Source: JAJCYK01 sp965224285 (GTDB lineage: Bacteria > Bacteroidota > Bacteroidia > Cytophagales > Cyclobacteriaceae). From it: a stretch of DNA of 64,000 nt. The notes beneath the pieces were generated by a model that saw only the letters and a program-made list of their open reading frames with translations, ran no database searches and was not told where the DNA came from. Position numbers and translations under genes: made by a program. The stretch covers positions 1 through 64,000 of the forward strand of contig OZ245043.1 in assembly GCA_965224285.1 (NCBI GenBank), read 5' to 3'. This document shows, in pieces, positions 15,692-23,897 of the stretch (its first letter is position 1; every line of letters starts with the position of its first letter).

Positions 15692-18276
15692 AAACCTCCA
15701 AACAGCCACCGGAAATAATCTGGCGTTTCTTTAGATGGTATTGCCATCCGGAATTATGCGATTCTATCGAAGGAGATTTATTGGAGCTCTACCAGGAAAA
15801 CCTGACAAAAGGGGGCAAATTTAAAGCTGACTTGATATTTCTTGTGGAGGTCATTCTGTTGTTGAGGCCCTCTATTATTAAACCCCGCGGAAAAAAATAT
15901 AAAACTAACCACTTCGACATGTTCAAAAATTATTTAACCATTAGCTGGCGAAATCTGATAAGAAATAAAGGGTTCTCAGCTATCAACCTGCTGGGCCTGG
16001 CCATTGGTATGAGCTGCACTATGCTCATCTTTTTATGGGTACAGGACGAATTGAACTTTAATAAATCTCATGAACACTATCAGAGAATTTTTCGAGTTAT
16101 GGCCCATCGAAATTTCGACAATCAGATGGGTACCGATTATAGCATGGTATTTCCACTGGCCGAAACCATCGAGAATGAGATTACTCAGGTGGAACACGCG
16201 GTGGTTACCAGTCATGAAACTACCATTAATCTGAGATATAAGGAGGAGGTATACAGCCTGGATGGTCTAAATGCCAGTCCTAACTTTTTGCAGGTGTTCA
16301 GCGCTGAAGTCATTCAAGGCAGTGGTGGTGATCTGATTGGGGATCCCAATTCCATAGTGCTATCCGCCTCTAGCGCTCAAGCTATTTTTGGTGATGATGA
16401 TCCCATCGACCAAGTACTGAGCTTAGACGATGACACCGAGATGAAAGTAACCGCAGTGGTGGCCGATATGCCTGCCAATTCTACCATCCAGTTCGACTAC
16501 CTCAGGTCATTCGATTACTCCAGTGATTATATTAAACGCAGCCGGGATGAATGGAGTACTTCATCCTTCATCATATTTATTAAAACCGCCCCCGAAGCAG
16601 ATATAGCCTCCATCGATGAACAAATTAACGAGATAAAATATCGCCACGACCCCGGTGATCGGGAGATCAGTACTTATTTTACTTTCCCTATGAGCAAATG
16701 GCGGCTATACAGTGACTTCAATGGGGGCATTAATACCGGCGGCATGATCCAGTATGTGCGCCTGTTTACCGTAGTAGCAGTTATTATCTTGATCATCGCC
16801 TGCGTAAACTTTATGAATCTTTCCACTGCTCGCTCGGAACGCCGGGCTAAGGAAGTGGGTATCCGCAAGACCCTGGGTTCACTTAAAAAACAATTAATCT
16901 ATCAATTTTTTACCGAATCCTTGATAGTCACTCTATTGGCCTTTTTGGCGGCATTTATAGGGGTATGGTTACTATTACCCTCTTATAATCAACTGGTGGA
17001 CAAAGATCTTATGCTTAATTTAAACCAACCCCATTTTTGGTTAGCCGCTTTTAGCATTATCGTTTTTACCAGTCTGGTTGCCGGCAGTTACCCCTCCTTG
17101 TTTCTTTCCTCATTTAATCCGGTGAAGGTATTGAAGAGCACCATTGCTTCAGGCAAAGGGGCGGCCCGTCCCCGTCAATTGCTGATGGTCTTTCAATTTA
17201 TGGTATCAATTCTTTTGATCTCTGCCACGGTAATCATATATCAGCAGATCTCTATGATAAAGAACCGGGATTTGGGCTATGATCCGGATAATCTTATCAC
17301 AATACCCGGATCCCGGGATACTCAGCAGAATTTCGAGGTCATTAGACATGAGTTGCTCAATACAGGAATGGTAGAATCTCTCACCAGAACTATGTCGCCA
17401 ATCACCAACATTTGGTGGCATATGCCAGGACCGGATTGGGAGGGTAAACCCGAAGATGCCAATACCATCTTTTCGGGGCTGACCACCGGAACCGGTTTTA
17501 GCAGTACTATGGGTATAAAAATGATAGCCGGTCGGGATTTTTCCGGCTCCCCGGTTGACTCTTCCCACATATTGCTCAACCAGGCAGCGGTAGAAGAAAT
17601 GGGCCTGGAGGACCCCATAGGGATGACCATGCGCCATAATGGTGATTATACCGTGTTGGGAATCACAGAGAACGTGGTGCAGGAGTCTCCGTTTCATCCA
17701 GTAAAACCAATGGTGATCTTTTACAGGCCATTAAGTTCCTATTATATAACTCTCAGGCTGAGGCCTGAGGTTTCACCGCAACAGGCATTACCTGCCATTG
17801 AAGGGGTTTTTCAACAGTATGACCCCTCACGGGTTTTCGATTACAGCTTCGTCGACGACGAATTTGCAAACAAATTTGCTAGCGAGGAGTTGATCAAAAA
17901 GCTAAGTAATATTTTTGCCGCCCTGGCCATATTTATCTGTTGTCTGGGTTTAGCGGGGTTGGCCGCATTCACCATCGAAAGAAGAATTAAGGAAATCGGA
18001 ATGCGTAAGATACTGGGGGCCACGGTGCAGCAATTGCTGATGCTGATTTCCAGAGATTTTCTCAAATTGGTGTTAATTGCGTTCGTAATGGCAGTCCCCA
18101 TTGCCTGGTGGTCCATGCATCAGTGGTTGCAAAACTATATGCTACGTATTGATATCAGTTGGTGGCTGTTTCCCCTGGTAGGATTAGGGATTTTAGTTTT
18201 AGCCTTGGCAGTGGTAAGTGTCAATACCTTAAAAGCAGCTTTGAGTAATCCCATGGAAAGTTTAAGATCGGATTAA
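15688..18276 (+). CDS. ABC transporter permease, MacB/FtsX type with N-terminal prefix domain
   Basis: The protein has 862 residues. The first 80 form the permease prefix seen in PadR-linked transporters (PPEIIWRFFRWYCHPELCDS, IEGDLLELYQEN). A first MacB-like half follows: a helix near residue 95, a large periplasmic domain and an FtsX three-helix unit around 350-480. A second periplasmic domain comes next, then a second FtsX unit around 735-855. The last unit carries ERRIKEIGMRKILGATVQQL, the conserved cytoplasmic coupling helix. Ten or so membrane helices are expected. No ATPase subunit is adjacent, so it must pair with a MacB-like ATPase elsewhere, or the protein acts without one. The probable role is export or mechanotransmission at the inner membrane. 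Confidence 0.88.
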   Translation: MKTSKQPPEIIWRFFRWYCHPELCDSIEGDLLELYQENLTKGGKFKADLIFLVEVILLLRPSIIKPRGKKYKTNHFDMFKNYLTISWRNLIRNKGFSAINLLGLAIGMSCTMLIFLWVQDELNFNKSHEHYQRIFRVMAHRNFDNQMGTDYSMVFPLAETIENEITQVEHAVVTSHETTINLRYKEEVYSLDGLNASPNFLQVFSAEVIQGSGGDLIGDPNSIVLSASSAQAIFGDDDPIDQVLSLDDDTEMKVTAVVADMPANSTIQFDYLRSFDYSSDYIKRSRDEWSTSSFIIFIKTAPEADIASIDEQINEIKYRHDPGDREISTYFTFPMSKWRLYSDFNGGINTGGMIQYVRLFTVVAVIILIIACVNFMNLSTARSERRAKEVGIRKTLGSLKKQLIYQFFTESLIVTLLAFLAAFIGVWLLLPSYNQLVDKDLMLNLNQPHFWLAAFSIIVFTSLVAGSYPSLFLSSFNPVKVLKSTIASGKGAARPRQLLMVFQFMVSILLISATVIIYQQISMIKNRDLGYDPDNLITIPGSRDTQQNFEVIRHELLNTGMVESLTRTMSPITNIWWHMPGPDWEGKPEDANTIFSGLTTGTGFSSTMGIKMIAGRDFSGSPVDSSHILLNQAAVEEMGLEDPIGMTMRHNGDYTVLGITENVVQESPFHPVKPMVIFYRPLSSYYITLRLRPEVSPQQALPAIEGVFQQYDPSRVFDYSFVDDEFANKFASEELIKKLSNIFAALAIFICCLGLAGLAAFTIERRIKEIGMRKILGATVQQLLMLISRDFLKLVLIAFVMAVPIAWWSMHQWLQNYMLRIDISWWLFPLVGLGILVLALAVVSVNTLKAALSNPMESLRSD

Positions 18277-18395
18277 TCCATTACATAAACCCTGGATTGC
18301 AAACCATAACTCCATCAAAACTGGCCGTAACTATGGTAGGACCTGAGTGGGGTATATCCCCTGACAACCAGGGTTAATACTTTGACTGATTATTC

Positions 18396-19400
18396 TTAAT
18401 CTGCTTCCAGCACAATTCTGTATTTGGGCTTGCCATTAGCCAGTTTATCCAGGGCTTCATTCACCTCCGACATGGGAAATCTCTCTATCATGGGCTCCAC
18501 ATTATGTCTGGAGGCGAAATCTAACATCTGTGCTATATAGTAGGGGCTCCCCACTGGTGAGGCCCCAATAGACCGTTGAGCAGCAATCAGGGGAAACACG
18601 GTGGCGCTAACTTGCGGTGCTGCCCCTACGATGTGCAATTTACCTTTGGGTTGGAGCATATTTATATAGGCATCCCAATTCAGTTCCACGTTGACGGTAT
18701 CCAGGATAAAATTGAAATATCCTTCCTTTTCGGCCAGGGATTCCTCATCATGTGTACTTATGAAGTCATGAGCGCCCATATCCCTGGCTTCTTTTTCTTT
18801 TTCCGGACTGGTGGAAAAAGCAGTGACCTCACATCCCCAGGCGTTGAGAAAGCCCAATGCCATATGTCCCAGTCCCCCGATTCCCACCACACCCACCTTG
18901 TGCAGCGGCATGACCCCGCTTTGGATGATGGGATTAAAAACAGTGATGCCACCGCAAAACAAGGGACCGGCGCTTTCCGGGTTCACACCATCAGGCAGGG
19001 GAATAGCCCAGGTGGACTGGGCTCGTACAATATTGGCAAATCCCCCATGGCGCCCGGTAATGGTGCCTATGCCGGAGGGGCACAAATTTTGATCGCCGCT
19101 TAAGCATTGGTTGCATTCCATACAGGATCGGGCATGCCACCCCAATCCCACGGTTTGACCAATTTCCAGGTTAGTGACTAAATCTCCCTTGGCTTTAATT
19201 CTACCTACAATTTCATGACCAGGCACGAAAGGATATTCTGTCATACCCCATTCGTTGTTAAGCATACTCAAATCACTATGACAGATCCCGCAGTACTGCA
19301 CTTCAATATCCACTTCATCGTGATTTAGATCTCCTAATTCATATTCGAAAGGTTCTAATTTGGCTTTAGCTTCTGGTGCGGCGTAGGCGTGTACTTTCAT
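18396..19400 (-). CDS. Zinc-dependent NAD(P)-dependent alcohol dehydrogenase
   Basis: This 334-residue medium-chain dehydrogenase resembles the cinnamyl-alcohol/YahK group. Catalytic zinc ligands are visible in CGICHSD (C40) and GHE, with a cysteine in GPLFCGG. The structural-zinc loop has four cysteines (SCMECNQCLSGDQNLC). The Rossmann motif is GVVGIGGLGHMALGF. Such enzymes interconvert aldehydes and alcohols in the cytoplasm, usually with NADPH. The gene converges with the permease gene and shares no operon. The C-terminus (KYRIVLEAD) is complete. The substrate cannot be inferred. Confidence 0.92.
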   Translation of the reverse strand: MKVHAYAAPEAKAKLEPFEYELGDLNHDEVDIEVQYCGICHSDLSMLNNEWGMTEYPFVPGHEIVGRIKAKGDLVTNLEIGQTVGLGWHARSCMECNQCLSGDQNLCPSGIGTITGRHGGFANIVRAQSTWAIPLPDGVNPESAGPLFCGGITVFNPIIQSGVMPLHKVGVVGIGGLGHMALGFLNAWGCEVTAFSTSPEKEKEARDMGAHDFISTHDEESLAEKEGYFNFILDTVNVELNWDAYINMLQPKGKLHIVGAAPQVSATVFPLIAAQRSIGASPVGSPYYIAQMLDFASRHNVEPMIERFPMSEVNEALDKLANGKPKYRIVLEAD

Positions 19401-19844
19401 TCGATTCAGGTTTAGATTTTAAACATCAATTGCAAGGATAAGGAATTAATACGAAATCGAGTTACCACCAAGTTTAATTTTTGTTTTGAAAAATAACCTG
19501 GATTAGCCAATTCTTCAATGGGCTTAAAAAAAGCCAAGGACCCATTAGTATGATTATTGGCGGCTTAAGTTAAAAGCTAAACTTGAGCCAGAAGGGGAGA
19601 CCTCTCCACTGTGGTCGAGGTGGCCCGGACGGGCGTTGATCTAGAGCGCGAAATCCAACAGACTCTGATCAACGAAAAAGGAAGAGCGCAAAATCCGAAG
19701 TGAGATGATCAATTAGAGGTTTGTATTTACAGGCCTATGATTTACACCCACGGGAATCATTCAGGCAGTTAATTAATAAAATACCTTAAATTGAATACAA
19801 AATGGCTGAATTAGGCACAACTACCATCAAACAACTTAATCGTA
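19401..19844. other. Intergenic region with one repeat half-arm
   Basis: No gene is seen between the divergently transcribed dehydrogenase and oxidoreductase genes. Positions 19597-19623 (gacctctccactgtggtcgaggtgg) match a right arm of the palindromic repeat family. They are followed by the associated gagcgcgaaatcc words near 19640 and 19685, which also appear at 4640. The rest is AT-rich leader sequence. Confidence 0.6.
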
Positions 19845-21032
19845 ATGAGCGATAGTAATATACGTGCCGGGATCATCGGTTCCGGTTTTGCTGCCAGATT
19901 CCACTATAATGCGCTAACTCGGGTATATGGCGCCCACGTGAAAATCGTGGGAGGGTATTCCCCGACTCCCAAAAATCTCCGGATCTTTTGTGAAGATAAG
20001 GGTCTACTGGAATTTAAAAGCCCGGAGGCACTTATCGACGCAGTGGATGTGGTGCATATTTGTACTCCTCCAGCTACTCATGAACCCTTGGCTATAGAGG
20101 TATTGGCTGCTGACAGGCATGTTATTATTGAAAAACCTTTTACCGGATACTTTGGAAATGACGCCAAAGAATTTGACGGTAAAAATTTTTCTCGGGAATC
20201 AGGTCTTGAGCAGGCCCTTCTGAGTATAAAGCGTATACTGGATGCCGAAAAGCAAAGTAAGGGATCCATAATGTATGCTGAAAATTGGATCTATGCCCCG
20301 GCCATACAGAAGGAAAAAGAGATCATAGAAAAAACAGGCGCTCAAATCTTATGGATACAAGCCCAGCAATCACACTCCGGGTCACATTCTGAGGATTATG
20401 GTAAATGGAGACTCTCTGGTGGCGGGTCTTTAATGGGTAAAGGCGCACATCCCATAGCTGCCTCGATTTACTTAAAACAGGTACAAGGCCTAAGTACCAA
20501 TGGTAAACCTATTCGCCCAAAATCAATTTCTTGTCGTACCCATGCCATAACCAAGCTGCCAGAGCTGGATTTCCAGGGAAATCTGAGGGATCAATGCCAG
20601 GATGTGGAAGATCATGCCCTAGCTCACCTGGTATTTGAGGATCACACAATGGCCGATATAGTGGCCAGTGAATTGTTACAAGGTGGTGTCAAAAACTATC
20701 TGGAGGTTCATGCGAACAACCATCGTACTATCTGTAACATGGGTCCTAACAATGCCATGGTGAGTTATAATCCCCGGGAAGATAATTATAAAGACATTTA
20801 TGTAGTAGAGAAAACAGGCACCAAGCAGGGCTGGTCTCATATATCGCCGGATGAAAGTTGGTTTAATGGCTACCAGCATGAGATGGAAGCTTTCTATACT
20901 TCCTTAGCTAGTAACGGCCATATTGAAAGCAATAGTACATTGGCTGCCGATACCATTGCTACTATTTATGCGGGTTATCTCTCTGCTGAAAAATCAGGTA
21001 AGGAAGTCCAGATTCCGATAATGGATCATTAG
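19845..21032 (+). CDS. Gfo/Idh/MocA-family oxidoreductase
   Basis: The protein has 395 residues. The N-terminal Rossmann domain begins IRAGIIGSGFAARFHYNAL, a GxGxxA-type dinucleotide site, and continues to VVHICTPPATHEP and the family hallmark EKPFTGYFG. The latter contains the lysine that positions cofactor and substrate. The C-terminal alpha/beta domain (from about residue 135) has GGGSLMGKGAHPIAASIYL, providing the usual catalytic-site histidine. Family members use NAD(P) to oxidise or isomerise sugars and cyclitols. No sugar-transport or catabolic partner is adjacent, so the substrate is unknown. There is no signal peptide; the enzyme is cytoplasmic. Confidence 0.9.
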   Translation: MSDSNIRAGIIGSGFAARFHYNALTRVYGAHVKIVGGYSPTPKNLRIFCEDKGLLEFKSPEALIDAVDVVHICTPPATHEPLAIEVLAADRHVIIEKPFTGYFGNDAKEFDGKNFSRESGLEQALLSIKRILDAEKQSKGSIMYAENWIYAPAIQKEKEIIEKTGAQILWIQAQQSHSGSHSEDYGKWRLSGGGSLMGKGAHPIAASIYLKQVQGLSTNGKPIRPKSISCRTHAITKLPELDFQGNLRDQCQDVEDHALAHLVFEDHTMADIVASELLQGGVKNYLEVHANNHRTICNMGPNNAMVSYNPREDNYKDIYVVEKTGTKQGWSHISPDESWFNGYQHEMEAFYTSLASNGHIESNSTLAADTIATIYAGYLSAEKSGKEVQIPIMDH

Positions 21033-21144
21033 AGACCAATGAACTTGTGATATTTGGAGAAACATGATCAAATTAATGCATCTCCGGATCATTGATTAAT
21101 TGCAAGAGCGGTCTGGGTTTTTTATATAGGTAAGGGACAACCAG

Positions 21145-21591
21145 TCATTCTCTGGTATAAACAATAATTGCTGCGAAGATAAATACCAGATTTTTCATGA
21201 TATATTGACCTACTATGCTAAATCCAAATGGAGGTATACTAAATACTACCTCCGGAAACAACACCAGTGGCATCAAGGTACCGATCATATGTAATAGCAT
21301 TAAGTAGAGGATAAGTTTGGATTTGATCCTGAGAAAAAAGAACACCCCGATGAGCAACTCCCAGAAAGCCAGTCCCCATAACAGAAGTTGTTTATCTATA
21401 AGGTGGAAGGTAATTACCTGTAAAGTATCCGTGGCTAATTGTTCGGCAGGGCTGTAGCCGGCAAAGAATTTTAGGGCGCCGAACCAGATGTAAATAAGAC
21501 CAATAGATGAGCACAATAGTTTCAGGCCATATCTTTGAAAGAGCTGATCAAGTGAAACATTCATTTGTGTGGGTAGTTCTTTTACACTCAT
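21145..21591 (-). CDS. DoxX-like integral membrane protein
   Basis: This 148-residue protein has four hydrophobic helices (about 26-46, 66-88, 90-110 and 120-145) and the family-like stretch YIWFGALKFFAGYSPAE in the first. The topology and the WFGxLKF motif fit the DoxX/YkgB-like membrane family. That family is often linked to thiol or quinone redox chemistry, though its biochemical role is poorly defined. The gene starts 15 bases after the dihaem cytochrome gene on the same strand, so the two are likely co-transcribed. This suggests a shared electron-transfer role, which is inferred. Confidence 0.75.
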   Translation of the reverse strand: MSVKELPTQMNVSLDQLFQRYGLKLLCSSIGLIYIWFGALKFFAGYSPAEQLATDTLQVITFHLIDKQLLLWGLAFWELLIGVFFFLRIKSKLILYLMLLHMIGTLMPLVLFPEVVFSIPPFGFSIVGQYIMKNLVFIFAAIIVYTRE

Positions 21592-21606
21592 AGCGATACA
21601 ATTAAA

Positions 21607-23097
21607 CTATAGGCATAACATGTAGGCCTCCAGGGCTTGTTTTTCGTTTTTGGTCAACCCTAACTCAAGGATCAGGTTGAAAAACTCTACTGCATCCGCC
21701 AGGGTTGGTAATCTGCCGTCATGCAAATAAGGTGGAGAGTCTTTAATTCCTCGTAACGGAAATGTTTTGATGGGTCCCTCCGGTCTTCCCTTGTAAAAGC
21801 GCTCCACCTGAAGATCATGTAGGTAGTCGTCGACAAACGCCGGCCCAGAGTGGCATTGTATGCATTTTCCTTTTCCTCTGAAGATCTTTTCGCCTAATAA
21901 TTCCACCTCGGTGGCTTTTTCCTCTATCAGGTTTCCCAGCGGGCCCAATTTTGGCGCCGGGGGAAAATCGAGTATGGCATTGAAGTCTCCCATGCGGTTG
22001 GTCACTTCCCTTTTTTGGGACCTGGGTCCTATGGCTTGTTGCATACCTGGATCACCGTCAAAATATTCCTCTACCTCAGCGAAATGATCCATGCTTCTTA
22101 TTGAACGCTTTGAGGCTAGCTGCATCAGGTTATAATTGCCTCTCATGGATGGGGTCTCAACCCGTAGACGGGCCATATTGGGGCGGGTATCGGGGGCCAA
22201 TTCAAATGCTCCGTTGGTATGGCCGTTGACATGACATGAAAAGCAGGAAACGCCAGCGCTGGGCTCCTTGGTTACCCGATGGGTGGTATGATTAAACCAG
22301 GTGGTGGGGGTGGGCTTGAGCAATTCTTTTAGCCCTTCCATCTGCTCTGCGGTTAACAGGCCATCAAAAATTTCGTAGTAATTGCCTAGAGTGACCTCCT
22401 GTCCCCGGGTGATGTCCCCCATCTCCTTGTGGGTGGTCAAAAACATGGGCGGAGGAAATTCCGGCAGATAGGCATCCGGAAAGTCATGATCTACATCAAT
22501 GCGGATATGTTCAGGATGGGCCTTATTCCAGACCTGTGGAAAAACCATGTGTGCTATGGTCTGCAGTGGATGAGCCAGTGGTTTATAGGGAAAAAGATTC
22601 CGTTGTTTGATCTCTTCGGGGGATAAATCGGCCAATTCCTCAAATGACTTTATATTCCCAGGTAACCTGGCAATTGGTCCGGCCATGATAGGTTTTCTTC
22701 CTCCTGACATAAATTGACCGGGAATGGCCTGTCCATGAAAATCAAATCGGCTGTCCATGTATGCTTCTACGTCCTTCATTAATTGAGGCTTTTGCTTCTC
22801 ATGAAAAGCCAGCCAGTCCTCAAAGGCCATGGGAAGTTGCGGTGATCCAAAAGAGCTTTTACCTCGGCCCGCATATTCCCAGATTTCAAAGGGTTGTCTT
22901 TGACCATCCACCAGCTCCGGATAAGTTTTTAAACTGTCCACATAACTGCTGCCCAACCCGTAATCAGAAGGCACATAATTTTCGATTTTGGCCCCTGGGC
23001 TTTGCAGCAGGTGAAGGTCAAAATCACCCACCTGAAAAGCTACCGTGCCTGTGAAAATGACCGCCGATAGCACTAGAAGTAAATTTTTTTTGGACAT
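21607..23097 (-). CDS. Exported dihaem c-type cytochrome, cytochrome-c-peroxidase/MauG-like
   Basis: The 496 residues begin with a signal peptide (MSKKNLLLVLSAVIFTGTVA). Two CxxCH haem sites are visible: C285-F-S-C288-H289 and C412-I-Q-C415-H416. The second is followed by GPAFVDD, and further on lies the family-like segment KTFPLRGIKDSPPYLHDGRL. It ends normally (ALEAYMLCL). These are signatures of dihaem peroxidases and related periplasmic cytochromes, which reduce peroxides or oxidise partner proteins. The protein is longer than typical CcpA (about 330), with about 250 extra N-terminal residues of unknown role. The DoxX-like gene follows 15 bases downstream. Confidence 0.85.
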   Translation of the reverse strand: MSKKNLLLVLSAVIFTGTVAFQVGDFDLHLLQSPGAKIENYVPSDYGLGSSYVDSLKTYPELVDGQRQPFEIWEYAGRGKSSFGSPQLPMAFEDWLAFHEKQKPQLMKDVEAYMDSRFDFHGQAIPGQFMSGGRKPIMAGPIARLPGNIKSFEELADLSPEEIKQRNLFPYKPLAHPLQTIAHMVFPQVWNKAHPEHIRIDVDHDFPDAYLPEFPPPMFLTTHKEMGDITRGQEVTLGNYYEIFDGLLTAEQMEGLKELLKPTPTTWFNHTTHRVTKEPSAGVSCFSCHVNGHTNGAFELAPDTRPNMARLRVETPSMRGNYNLMQLASKRSIRSMDHFAEVEEYFDGDPGMQQAIGPRSQKREVTNRMGDFNAILDFPPAPKLGPLGNLIEEKATEVELLGEKIFRGKGKCIQCHSGPAFVDDYLHDLQVERFYKGRPEGPIKTFPLRGIKDSPPYLHDGRLPTLADAVEFFNLILELGLTKNEKQALEAYMLCL

Positions 23098-23216
23098 GCT
23101 TGGTATGATTTAGAGAGTTCCAGAACTTAATTCTACAACTTTTGACTTATCCATATTACAGAGATGTATGAATTGGCTAACTTGGATGATGAACGCGGGA
23201 AATTAATTGATAAATC

Positions 23217-23897
23217 GTGCATTGTTTGATTGTTGATGACGATCCTCTGATCTGTGATTTATTGGTACACTTTTGTTCCAAGGTGGATTTGATCTCCAAT
23301 GTCACTATTACAAACAGTGGATTTGAATCAGCAAACCTTATTGGTAGGAATGATTTTGATCTAATCTTGCTGGATTTTGATCTGCCGGATATTACCGGCA
23401 AGGATATTCTGCAATTAATCAATCGCGACACCGCGGTGATCATGATAACCGCCCATAAAGATTTCGCCTGGGAATCGTATAATTATCAACAAGTAGTGGA
23501 CTTTCTGGTAAAACCAATTGAGTTTACCCGATTCTACCAGGGTATACAAAAAGCCAGGAATTTCTACCGCAGCAGTGAGGTAGAAGAGAGTTCCTTATTT
23601 GTAAAAGACGGCAATAAATTAATCAAGGTTGATCTCTCCCAGGTATGGTTTATAAAATCAGCCGGAAATTATGCGGAATTAATATTAGGTAGTAAGAAAA
23701 TACTAACCCTAATGACATTGAAAGGGCTTGAACAGAAATTACCGGGTTATTTTCAACGGGTACATCGCTCCTGTATTGTGAATGTTCATAAAATTGAAAC
23801 TATCTCTGCCGGGGAAATCACTATTGGTGATCATGGCATCGGGATAAGCGCCAGCTACGAGAAAGATTTGATGCATAAGATCAACCTGCTGAGTTGA
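23217..23897 (+). CDS. LytTR-type response regulator
   Basis: The 226 residues start at GTG (CLIVDDDP comes immediately afterwards, as in a receiver domain). The receiver spans 1-120: the acidic pocket is D7-D9, the phospho-acceptor is D53 in LILLDFDLPD, the conserved threonine strand is VIMITA and the lysine is in VDFLVKPIEF. Residues 130-226 are a LytTR DNA-binding domain (SLFVKDGNKLIKVDLSQVWF, RVHRSCIVNVHKIE). The expected role is transcription control by phosphorylation. The 3' end overlaps that of the oppositely oriented hybrid kinase by 17 bp. The cognate kinase is not adjacent in the same orientation, and the convergent hybrid kinase is a candidate partner. Confidence 0.92.
   Translation: MHCLIVDDDPLICDLLVHFCSKVDLISNVTITNSGFESANLIGRNDFDLILLDFDLPDITGKDILQLINRDTAVIMITAHKDFAWESYNYQQVVDFLVKPIEFTRFYQGIQKARNFYRSSEVEESSLFVKDGNKLIKVDLSQVWFIKSAGNYAELILGSKKILTLMTLKGLEQKLPGYFQRVHRSCIVNVHKIETISAGEITIGDHGIGISASYEKDLMHKINLLS

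Noticed and set aside
18576..19103. A 175-codon plus-strand frame
   Set aside because: It lies antisense within the zinc alcohol dehydrogenase gene, whose motifs are unambiguous.
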